NCBI GenBank assembly: GCA_001768155.1
Contig: MENC01000218.1
Location: 7,250-12,504, forward strand
Direction of reading: 5' to 3'
DNA from: Bacteroidetes bacterium GWA2_30_7
GTDB taxonomy: Bacteria > Bacteroidota > Bacteroidia > Bacteroidales > GWF2-33-38
DNA length: 5,255 nt
The translations under genes and the position numbers were made by a program. The notes beneath the pieces were generated by a model. It worked only from the letters and a program-made list of their open reading frames with translations, made no database searches and was not told the origin of the DNA. This document shows positions 1 through 5,232 of this stretch, piece after piece (position 1 is the first letter of the stretch; each line of letters starts with the position of its first letter).

Positions 1-220
1 TGTTGACAATAAAGAAACATCAGCATTAATGAATAATTATGGTATTAATGCCGAAACAGCAGATGCAATTTTCAGATTAACATCACTTGCAAAATTCGAC
101 CAACGTTTTGTTATTCCAACTGCACACCGCGAAGAAGCAATCGAAATGCTTGAAGCTACCGACGATGTGAAAGGTAATACTGGTTTTGGAATTATCAACA
201 AACCGGAGAGGGGTTTTTAG
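1..220 (+). CDS. narH: Respiratory nitrate reductase beta subunit, C-terminal end (partial)
   Basis: This is the 3' end of a gene that begins left of the window. The first complete codon is at position 2, and 72 codons precede the TAG at 218-220. NarH is the iron-sulfur electron-transfer subunit that carries electrons from the NarI hemes to the molybdenum subunit NarG. None of its cysteine clusters are in this part. The call rests on the conserved tail stretch FRLTSLAKFDQRFVIPTAHR, which matches the NarH family signature near the C-terminus (R-L-x-x-x-A-x-[FY]-x-x-R-[FY]-V-[IV]-P-[TP]-x-H-[RK]-E), and on narJ and narI following in the same orientation. The tail after HRE is short (about 30 residues). 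Related family members that could share this tail are the beta subunits of nitrite oxidoreductase and of other DMSO-reductase-type enzymes; the NarJ/NarI partners favour nitrate reductase. I cannot judge integrity of the missing part. Confidence 0.85.
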   Translation, partial: VDNKETSALMNNYGINAETADAIFRLTSLAKFDQRFVIPTAHREEAIEMLEATDDVKGNTGFGIINKPERGF

Positions 221-226
221 AAGAAG

Positions 227-258
227 TTCCATTGTTAAATTGTTCCATTGATAAATTG
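227..258. repeat. Two tandem copies of a 16-bp unit
   Basis: Units 227-242 and 243-258 (TTCCATTGTTAAATTG and TTCCATTGATAAATTG) are adjacent and match at 15 of 16 bases. They start seven bases after the narH stop codon, in the narH-narJ spacer. Function unknown; more likely a dispersed or slippage-derived intergenic repeat than a regulatory site. Confidence 0.8.
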
Positions 259-272
259 TTTGAAGTTTGAAG
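259..272. repeat. Two tandem copies of TTTGAAG
   Basis: Units 259-265 and 266-272 are identical and abut the preceding 16-bp tandem repeat. A third, degenerate copy may follow (TTGAGG). The pair is short enough to be chance, but its position in a chain of repeats makes it worth recording. Confidence 0.5.
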
Positions 273-290
273 TTGAGGTTGCTAACGAAC

Positions 291-316
291 TCGTCATTGC
301 GAGGCACGAAGCAATC
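291..316 (+). repeat. CATTGCGAGG-type dispersed repeat, copy A
   Basis: A 26-bp stretch, starting TCGTCATTGCGAGG and ending GAAGCAATC, in the narH-narJ spacer. The arms ATTGC (296-300) and GCAAT (311-315) are inverted repeats that could form a short hairpin. A slightly decayed copy lies in the opposite orientation at 5206-5232. From memory, repeats with this core are widespread in intergenic DNA of several bacterial phyla; I have no search to confirm the family. Confidence 0.7.
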
Positions 317-369
317 TTTTAGAAAATATTAAGATATAAATAGATATAAGTTGAAATTAATAGAAATTA

Positions 370-430
370 TTTGGAGAAACCTTGTGTCTTTGAGCCTTTG
401 CGGTGCATTGAGCATGTCGAAATGTGGCAA
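370..430 (+). repeat. 61-bp dispersed repeat, copy 1 (narH-narJ spacer)
   Basis: Aligns without gaps to 1131-1191 in the narJ-narI spacer at 48 of 61 bases, same orientation. The shared core reads TTTGCG, TGCA, TGAGC, GTCGAA, then TGTGGCAA. It ends 18 bases before the narJ start. A reading frame in phase with narJ runs through it, but this is a by-product of the repeat rather than narJ coding sequence. Confidence 0.8.
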
Positions 431-448
431 AAAAAAGAAATTAAAAAA

Positions 449-1054
449 ATGAATCACTACACTTTACTTGCAGAATTATTTACATATCCCGAGCAGGATA
501 ATCTTGTCGGAACTATTCCATTGGTTAAACAAATTGTTAACGAAAAATACGAATTATATAACGATAAAATAGCTCGTTTTTCAACATTTGTAAACACTCA
601 TTCTATTGATGAACAAAGGGAATATTATATTCGTACATTCGATGTTCAGGCATTATGTTACCTTGATATTGGTTATATACTTTTTGGCGAAGACTACAAA
701 CGAGGAGCATTTCTTGTAAATTTGAGAAACGAACATATTAATGCCGGAAACGAATGTGGTTGTGAGCTTGCCGACCATTTGCCAAATATGCTCAAATTAT
801 TGCCTAAAATAAAAGACAGGGCATTTGCTGAGGAATTGGCGTATTCAATAATGATTCCCGCTTTAAAAGAGATACTTAAAAATTTTAAAGACGAATCGAA
901 TGTTTATAAAACTACTTTGGAATTATTGCTTTGTATAATGGAGTCTGATTTCAAAAACCTTAATTATAAGCAGTTTAAAGTATTAAATAACGACAAAACA
1001 AATTTTTTAGAAAGTATTAATTGCAGCGGTTGCAATTCAAACAAAAAACGTTGA
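449..1054 (+). CDS. narJ: Nitrate reductase assembly chaperone NarJ
   Basis: A 201-residue soluble cytoplasmic chaperone of the TorD/NarJ family. NarJ binds apo-NarG, holds it until the molybdenum cofactor and iron-sulfur cluster are inserted, and is not part of the finished enzyme. The family pattern is clear: the N-terminal helix LLAELFTYPE (6-15), then YYIRTFD (59-65), a G-x-x-Y-x-R-G-A-F-L-x-x-L block (80-92), and ELADHLPNMLKLL (106-118), the NarJ hallmark. It is a little shorter than the E. coli protein (about 236 residues). The same frame is open back to an ATG at 371, but residues upstream of 449 come from the 61-bp repeat and do not resemble NarJ; starting at 449 puts the family's first helix at the N-terminus. 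The leader is A-rich with no clear ribosome binding site. Cysteines 103/105 (CGC) and 192/195 (CSGC) are an oddity. It sits between narH and narI, with 228 and 205 bp spacers. Confidence 0.92.
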   Translation: MNHYTLLAELFTYPEQDNLVGTIPLVKQIVNEKYELYNDKIARFSTFVNTHSIDEQREYYIRTFDVQALCYLDIGYILFGEDYKRGAFLVNLRNEHINAGNECGCELADHLPNMLKLLPKIKDRAFAEELAYSIMIPALKEILKNFKDESNVYKTTLELLLCIMESDFKNLNYKQFKVLNNDKTNFLESINCSGCNSNKKR

Positions 1055-1071
1055 TTAGTATTAAATCTTAT

Positions 1072-1226
1072 GACGCAGATTTATTATGATAATTATGATA
1101 CGAAAAAATTTAACATTGTTGAATGGATAATTTGGTGTAACTTAGTGCTTTTGTGTCTTTGCGATGCACTGAGCGAGTCGAAGTGTGGCAAGAATAAAAT
1201 CATAATAATCAGTGTAAATCAGCGTC
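1072..1226. repeat. Composite element: 28-bp imperfect inverted arms around the 61-bp repeat
   Basis: The left arm (1072-1099) and right arm (1199-1226) match as inverted repeats at 23 of 28 positions. The outer ends read GACGCAGAT and ATCAGCGTC. The enclosed 99 bp contain copy 2 of the 61-bp repeat. The whole, 155 bp, fills most of the narJ-narI spacer and encodes nothing. The shape resembles a small non-autonomous (MITE-like) element, but I find no clear target-site duplication next to the arms, so it could also be separate intergenic repeats that happen to lie side by side. Confidence 0.55.
1131..1191 (+). repeat. 61-bp dispersed repeat, copy 2 (narJ-narI spacer)
   Basis: Ungapped match to 370-430 (48 of 61 bases). 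The best conserved part is the right half, where copy 2 reads TGAGCGAGTCGAAGTGTGGC. It lies inside the inverted arms described for 1072-1226. A fragment related to its TGAG...GTCGAAG core, in reverse orientation, occurs near 2155-2175. Confidence 0.8.
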
Positions 1227-1259
1227 TAATAAAAATATAAACATAAAAATATAAACAAC

Positions 1260-1979
1260 ATGAATAATTTTTTCTTTATCGGTTTACCATATCTGGTAAT
1301 AGCAATCTTTTTAATAGGAACAATTTTTAAATACATTTATACTTCTTATAAATATTCGACACTATCTTCTCAGTTACTCGAAGATAATACATTATTTTAT
1401 GGTACTAGACCATTTCATTGGGGCATTATGTTTCTTTTTACCGGACATTTAACAGGATTACTGTTTCCATCGTCAGTACTTGCATGGAATGGTCAAACAA
1501 TGAGATTATTAATTATTGAAATTGCTGCATTTGGATTTGCATTAACAACTCTTTATGGTTTGACAATATTAATTTTCAGACGATTACTAAACAAAAGAAT
1601 TAAAATCGTTACTTCTAAAATGGATTACGTAGTGTATATCATTTTATTAATACAAATTATTTCAGGTTTGTGGGTAGCTTATTTTCATCGTTGGGGTACA
1701 TCATGGTTTGCTTCAGTAATGTCTCCATATTTGAAATCAGTACTTTTGTTTTCACCCGATACAGCAGCTGTTAATATTGCACCACTTTCTGTAAAAATTC
1801 ATATTATATCTGCATTTTCAATTATTGGAATAGTTCCATTTACCCGATTAGTTCATTTTTTAGTTTATCCATTCAGATATTTTTACAGAGGATATATTTT
1901 GGTTATCTGGAATAGAAATCAAAGGAAAATGCGAGTTTCTGCTAACATGAGAGAAGGGAAAAAACCGAGGAATAATTAG
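1260..1979 (+). CDS. narI: Respiratory nitrate reductase gamma subunit (diheme cytochrome b)
   Basis: A 239-residue integral membrane protein that oxidises quinol and passes electrons through two b hemes to NarH. Five hydrophobic helices are visible: about 5-27, 54-75, 83-106, 122-142 and 180-205, the NarI number. The four heme-ligand histidines are present with family spacing: H53 and H63 (ten apart) in RPFHWGIMFLFTGH, and H181 and H199 (eighteen apart) in KIHIISAF and RLVHFLVYP, equivalent to E. coli H56/H66 and H187/H205. The loop RWGTSWF-x-x-x-x-x-PYL (144-157) is also typical of Bacillus-like NarI. The protein ends in a basic tail (about 218-239), presumably cytoplasmic. Length is close to the usual 225-240. 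The start at 1260 has an A/T-only leader without a Shine-Dalgarno sequence, as expected in Bacteroidota. It is probably co-transcribed with narH and narJ despite the long spacer; no promoter is evident before it. Confidence 0.93.
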   Translation: MNNFFFIGLPYLVIAIFLIGTIFKYIYTSYKYSTLSSQLLEDNTLFYGTRPFHWGIMFLFTGHLTGLLFPSSVLAWNGQTMRLLIIEIAAFGFALTTLYGLTILIFRRLLNKRIKIVTSKMDYVVYIILLIQIISGLWVAYFHRWGTSWFASVMSPYLKSVLLFSPDTAAVNIAPLSVKIHIISAFSIIGIVPFTRLVHFLVYPFRYFYRGYILVIWNRNQRKMRVSANMREGKKPRNN

Positions 1980-2014
1980 TGTTTATAAGGAGAGGATAAG
2001 ATTACATTTTTTGA

Positions 2015-2125
2015 AGAAATGGAAAAAGCGAAACGCATTCTATTTCCGAAAATGAGCATGAACAAATTGAAAAAGCATTTCAGGAAATTCAGTCCAATTA
2101 CAAATTAGTGAATATTTCAAAATAA
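2015..2125 (+). pseudogene. Possible decayed reading frame, unrecognised
   Basis: In the 264-bp gap between narI and gpmI, an open frame of 36 sense codons ends at TAA 2123-2125, and its last part looks protein-like: acidic and amphipathic, with EHEQIEKAFQEIQSNYKLV before the end. It has no usable start codon, and a stop lies immediately upstream (2012-2014). In another frame an overlapping short ORF begins at ATG 2019 (MEKAKRILF..., stop 2106-2108), preceded by ITFFEE; a frameshift near 2025 would join the two into one longer peptide end. This could be the tail of a lost gene, or simply chance coding-like AT-rich DNA. I do not recognise a family. Confidence 0.25.
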
Positions 2126-2154
2126 CTTCCCCTTAAATTAATGGTGATTTCGAT

Positions 2155-2175
2155 AGTGCTTCGACTAAACTCATT
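2155..2175 (-). repeat. Fragment related to the core of the 61-bp repeat
   Basis: Read on the + strand this is AGTGCTTCGACTAAACTCAT. It shares CTTCGACT...CTCA with the reverse complement of the 61-bp repeat core (ACTTCGACTCGCTCAGT at 1167-1183). The match is short and imperfect, so this is a tentative link. Confidence 0.3.
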
Positions 2176-2218
2176 ATTCTATCCTGCTTAAAAAGTTAAT
2201 TTATTGATTCTAATTTAA

Positions 2219-2226
2219 TAACTTTG
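2219..2226 (+). promoter_or_regulatory. Probable gpmI promoter, Bacteroidota -7 box TAACTTTG
   Basis: TAACTTTG fits the primary-sigma -7 consensus of Bacteroidota (TAnnTTTG) exactly. It ends 17 bases before the gpmI ATG, which implies a very short leader. No convincing -33 TTG lies at the expected distance (a TTG at 2204 is too close), so the call rests on the -7 box and its position. Confidence 0.55.
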
Positions 2227-2243
2227 TAATAAATTTAATCTTC

Positions 2244-3767
2244 ATGGAAAATACTAAATTTCTTTTAATGATTCTTGATGGTTGGGGAATTGGAAATAGA
2301 ACAAAATCTGATGTAATATTTAATGCCGGAACTCCAAATATTGATGCACTTAAAGCAAAATATCCTAATTCTCAACTTCTAACTTCCGGCGAAAATGTTG
2401 GACTTCCCGATGGGCAAATGGGAAATTCCGAAGTTGGACACACGAATATTGGTGCTGGAAGAGTTGTTTATCAAGACCTTGTAAGGATAAATATTGATAT
2501 TCGTAATAATACAATTTCTAATAATCCTGAAATTATCAAAGCTTTTCAATATGCAAAAGATAATAATAAAAATGTTCATTTCATTGGATTAGTGTCAGAT
2601 GGGGGAGTTCATTCTATGGATTCGCATCTATACAAACTTTGCGATATTACAAAAGAATATGGTTTACAAAACGTTTTTATTCATGCACTTACCGATGGTC
2701 GCGATACCGACCCACATAGCGGATTAGGTTTTGTTCAGAAACTGGAAAATCACTTAAAAGCATCGAACGGAAAAATTGCATCTCTTGTAGGTCGTTACTA
2801 CACAATGGATAGAGATAAACGATGGGAAAGAATTAAATTTGGTTACGATTTATTAATTAATGGAATTGGAGAACCAACTTTAGACATTGTAAAATCTATA
2901 CAAAAATCGTATGAAGCCGGAGTTACCGACGAATTTATTAAACCTATTGTAAAAGTCGATAACTGCGGAAATCCAATTGGAAAAATTAAAGCCGGAGATG
3001 TATTTTTTTGCTTCAATTTTCGCACCGATAGATTGCGAGAAATTACAATTGCACTATCACAAAAAGATATGCCGGAATTTGAAATGAAAACTTTTCCGCT
3101 TTACTATGTTACAATGGCACGTTACGATGATACTTTCAAAAATGTAAAAGTCGTTTACGATAAAGACAATGTGGAAATGACTATTGGCGAAGTGCTTGCA
3201 AAAAATGGCAAAAAACAAATACGCATTGCTGAAACCGAAAAATATGCACATGTTACATTTTTCTTTTCGGGCGGTCGTGAAAAAGAATTTGAGAACGAAA
3301 AACGACTATTAGTTCAATCTCCTAAAGTTGCAACATACGACCTAAAGCCCGAAATGAGTGCTTATGAAGTACGAGATGCAATTATTCCTGAAATCAAAAA
3401 AGGAGAAATTGATTTTATTTGTTTGAACTTTGCAAATGGCGATATGGTTGGGCATACCGGAATATATGAAGCCATTACAAAAGCTGTAAAAACCGTTGAC
3501 CAATGTGTAGGAGAAATTATTAAAACGGCAGTAGAAAATGGCTATCAGGCTATGATAATTGCCGACCATGGAAATGCCGATTATGCTGTTAACGATGATG
3601 GTACACCAAATACAGCACATTCGTTAAATCCGGTTCCATGTATTTTAATTTCAGACAAATACAAAAAAATTGAAAATGGAATACTTGCCGATGTTGCTCC
3701 TACAATATTGAAAATAATGGGATTAGAAATTCCGGAAAAAATGACTGGAAAAATATTGGTTAGCTAA
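2244..3767 (+). CDS. gpmI: 2,3-bisphosphoglycerate-independent phosphoglycerate mutase
   Basis: A 507-residue cytosolic enzyme interconverting 3- and 2-phosphoglycerate through a phosphoserine intermediate with two divalent metals, in glycolysis and gluconeogenesis. It is full length (family 505-515). The alkaline-phosphatase-like domain is split around the transferase domain. Visible catalytic residues: D12 in LDGWG, nucleophile S62 in MGNSEVGHTNIGAGR, H123 in GGVHS, R153/D154 in DGRDTDP, R184 and the MDRDKRWER block (188-196), R260 and R263 in FNFRTDR, K333 in ETEKYAHVTFF, D400 and H404 in ANGDMVGHTG, D441/H442 in ADHGNAD, and H459 in TAHS. These parallel the residues known from the Geobacillus enzyme, so it should be active. 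One small variant is G399 in FANGD, where proline is usual. The start is supported by the N-terminal strand KFLLMILDGWG and a promoter close upstream. It is transcribed alone and faces mtnA. Confidence 0.98.
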   Translation: MENTKFLLMILDGWGIGNRTKSDVIFNAGTPNIDALKAKYPNSQLLTSGENVGLPDGQMGNSEVGHTNIGAGRVVYQDLVRINIDIRNNTISNNPEIIKAFQYAKDNNKNVHFIGLVSDGGVHSMDSHLYKLCDITKEYGLQNVFIHALTDGRDTDPHSGLGFVQKLENHLKASNGKIASLVGRYYTMDRDKRWERIKFGYDLLINGIGEPTLDIVKSIQKSYEAGVTDEFIKPIVKVDNCGNPIGKIKAGDVFFCFNFRTDRLREITIALSQKDMPEFEMKTFPLYYVTMARYDDTFKNVKVVYDKDNVEMTIGEVLAKNGKKQIRIAETEKYAHVTFFFSGGREKEFENEKRLLVQSPKVATYDLKPEMSAYEVRDAIIPEIKKGEIDFICLNFANGDMVGHTGIYEAITKAVKTVDQCVGEIIKTAVENGYQAMIIADHGNADYAVNDDGTPNTAHSLNPVPCILISDKYKKIENGILADVAPTILKIMGLEIPEKMTGKILVS

Positions 3768-3768
3768 T

Positions 3769-3798
3769 TAAATCCTGAATTAACTTGGGGTTTATTTT
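3769..3798 (+). terminator. Probable intrinsic terminator of gpmI
   Basis: Starting one base after the stop codon, 3769-3778 (TAAATCCTGA) can pair with 3785-3794 (TTGGGGTTTA) as a 10-bp stem, three of the pairs being G-U, around a 6-base loop. TTTT follows at 3795-3798. The U tract is short and the stem only moderately stable, so termination may be partial. Confidence 0.5.
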
Positions 3799-3836
3799 AA
3801 ATAATTAACTCAAATTGTAAAATTTTTATATACTGA

Positions 3837-3977
3837 TTCACTATTGACCGAAAAAAAATATTACGTGCCAACGGAACTATTGTTAAAGCGGAAACTATCT
3901 ATCTATCAATATTTTGTCCCGATGGGCATATGCGTCAAGTTAACAAAATGCTGATTCCATATCTTGCTGAAAATTAG
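3837..3977 (+). pseudogene. Possible remnant of a hotdog-fold acyl-CoA thioesterase (C-terminal end)
   Basis: Between the convergent gpmI and mtnA, a frame of 46 sense codons is open from 3837 to TAG 3975-3977, with no start codon at its beginning and a stop immediately before (3834-3836). Its translation is strikingly protein-like: RANGTIVKAETIYLSIFCPDG (residues 10-30, written here without its last base context), then HMRQVNKMLIPYLAEN. A strand of the form R-x-[ND]-G-x-x-[VA]-x-K-A-x-[TS], followed by a strand, a D-G turn and a basic segment, is how the last strands of YbgC/4HBT-type thioesterases read. I infer a 5'-truncated relic; the only in-frame ATG inside (3903-3950 region) would give a peptide too short to fold. 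The similarity is from memory and needs a profile search. It could also be coincidental. Confidence 0.35.
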
Positions 3978-4034
3978 GTTTTTTTCTTTTATCATAAGAA
4001 CAGTATCTGGCAATAGCTTGAATAGATTTTGAGG

Positions 4035-5120
4035 CTATACTTTTTCAAATAATTTATAAATATCTTGTTTATTAGCTTTACAAATACCTTTCTCTGTAAT
4101 TAATCCAGTTACATATTTTGCAGGTGTAACATCAAATCCATAATTTGCTACTTTCACATTTTCATTACAAATCAGAGTTTTTGTATGTTTGTTATTTTCA
4201 AAACCTTCAATATATTTAACCTCATCTTCATTACGAGTTTCAATAGGAATTTGCTTAATTCCATCAGTTAGATTCCAATCAATTGTAGAGGCTGGAAGTG
4301 CAGCATAAAACGGTACATTATTATCGTAAGCAGCAAGTGCTTTTAAGTAAGTTCCGATTTTATTTGCAACATCGCCGTTAGATGTAGTGCGGTCAGAACC
4401 AACTATAACCATATCAACCATACCGTGTTGCATAAGATGTCCGCCTGTGTTATCAGGAATAAGTGTAAAATCAATTCCATGTTGTCCGAGTTCCCATGCT
4501 GTAAGCCTTGCACCTTGATTTCGAGGTCTTGTTTCGTCAACCCAAACATGAACTTTTATATTATTTTCAAAAGCGAGATATATTGGTGCAGTTGCAGTTC
4601 CGTAATCTACACAAGCCAACCATCCTGCATTACAATGGGTTAGAATATTTACTGTTTCACCATTTTTTCGTTTTGATATTTCTTTAATAATTTCCAATCC
4701 ATGTTTTCCAATATTAAAACAATTATGAATTTCTTCTTTTCTGAAGTTTATGGCTATTTCAAACGATTTTCTAATTCTATCGGTTTTTTCAGAAATTTTT
4801 ATAAGTTCTTTAAGCTGATTATCAACTGCATATTGAAGATTTACTGCGGTTGGTCGAGTTTGTTTTAATTTATTGGCATCAAAAACTAAGTTATTGTCCG
4901 ATTCACAATTTTTTGCAGCCAAATACATTCCAAATGAAGCTACAACACCAATAAGTGGAGCTCCTCTGATAATCATTTCTTTAATAGCAAAACAGACTTC
5001 GTCAACCGAATTTAATTCCAGCGTTTTAAATTCAAAAGGTAAATATCGCTGGTCGATTACTTCAACATTTCCATTTGAGTTTATCCAAATTGAAGTGCAA
5101 TTTTTATTGTTTACATTCAT
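4035..5120 (-). CDS. mtnA: S-methyl-5-thioribose-1-phosphate isomerase (MtnA family)
   Basis: A 361-residue cytosolic enzyme turning the aldose 5-methylthioribose 1-phosphate into methylthioribulose 1-phosphate in methionine salvage. It belongs to the fold shared with eIF2B alpha/beta/delta. Motifs in order: IDQRYLP (22-28), IRGAPLIGVVASFGMYLAA (51-69), RPTAVNL (89-95), LTHCNAGWLACVDYGTA (160-176) with catalytic C163, VDETRPRNQGARLTAWEL (194-211), DNTGGHLM (223-230), VGSDRTTSNGDVANKIGT (240-257) with catalytic D243, VPFYAALPASTID (269-281), IPIETRNEDEV (291-301) and FDVTPAKYVTGLITEKGI (329-346). Length is normal and both catalytic residues are kept. The start at 5120 gives the usual short lead-in, with a promoter-like box 15 bases upstream. 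No other salvage gene (mtnK, mtnB, mtnD, MTA nucleosidase) is in the window, so 5-deoxyribose 1-phosphate, a known alternative substrate of the family, cannot be excluded. Confidence 0.95.
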   Translation of the reverse strand: MNVNNKNCTSIWINSNGNVEVIDQRYLPFEFKTLELNSVDEVCFAIKEMIIRGAPLIGVVASFGMYLAAKNCESDNNLVFDANKLKQTRPTAVNLQYAVDNQLKELIKISEKTDRIRKSFEIAINFRKEEIHNCFNIGKHGLEIIKEISKRKNGETVNILTHCNAGWLACVDYGTATAPIYLAFENNIKVHVWVDETRPRNQGARLTAWELGQHGIDFTLIPDNTGGHLMQHGMVDMVIVGSDRTTSNGDVANKIGTYLKALAAYDNNVPFYAALPASTIDWNLTDGIKQIPIETRNEDEVKYIEGFENNKHTKTLICNENVKVANYGFDVTPAKYVTGLITEKGICKANKQDIYKLFEKV

Positions 5121-5135
5121 TTATATTTAATTTTG

Positions 5136-5143
5136 CAAATATT
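5136..5143 (-). promoter_or_regulatory. Possible mtnA promoter, -7 box AATATTTG
   Basis: On the - strand the sequence AATATTTGC matches the Bacteroidota TAnnTTTG box except at the first base. It ends 15 bases before the mtnA ATG, almost the same distance as the box before gpmI. I see no convincing -33 TTG upstream of it. Confidence 0.4.
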
Positions 5144-5205
5144 AATTAGCCACTAATTCGTGAATTTTAAAACATTCTATGATTAATAGTTCGGTATATT
5201 TTTGA

Positions 5206-5232
5206 GATTGACTTCGTTCCTCGCACTGACGA
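5206..5232 (-). repeat. CATTGCGAGG-type dispersed repeat, copy B (inverted, decayed)
   Basis: On the + strand GATTGACTTCGTTCCTCGCA followed by CTGACGA is the reverse complement of copy A (291-316) with one inserted base and two substitutions (24 of 26 positions kept). An inverted repeat CTTCGT (5212-5217) and ACGAAG (5229-5234) gives it a possible 6-bp hairpin. It lies in the non-coding stretch upstream of mtnA, whose other neighbour is outside the window. Confidence 0.65.

Noticed and set aside
83..307. 74-codon open frame on the - strand
   Set aside because: It runs antisense to the narH tail and through the tandem repeats, and its translation resembles no protein I know.
371..448. N-terminal extension of narJ by 26 residues from an ATG at 371
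   Set aside because: The extra codons are the 61-bp repeat read in frame; the same repeat is non-coding before narI, and NarJ proteins begin near the LLAELF helix that follows position 449.
221..1259. CRISPR array
   Set aside because: The repeats differ in type and spacing, the 61-bp units are 700 bp apart with genes between them, and the tandem units have no spacers.
2379..3620. Four - strand open frames of 60-92 codons inside gpmI
   Set aside because: All are shadows of the strongly conserved gpmI coding frame; their Phe/Ile/Ser-rich translations are typical of antisense AT-rich DNA.
3979..3990. T-rich tract as a + strand terminator
   Set aside because: TTTTTTTCTTTT is present, but no stable stem lies directly before it.
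4013..4038. Hairpin as a terminator for mtnA
   Set aside because: ATAGCTT (4013-4019) can pair with AGGCTAT (4032-4038), but it overlaps the mtnA stop codon and is not followed by a T tract on the - strand.
4035..5120. Ribose-1,5-bisphosphate isomerase or an eIF2B-like subunit
   Set aside because: The sequence carries the full MtnA-specific motifs (HCNAGWLA, DETRPRNQGARLTAWEL, GSDRTTSNGDVANKIGT) with the catalytic Cys and Asp.
4425..5130. Two + strand open frames of 72 and 85 codons opposite mtnA
   Set aside because: They are antisense to the conserved mtnA catalytic region and N-terminus and have no family resemblance.
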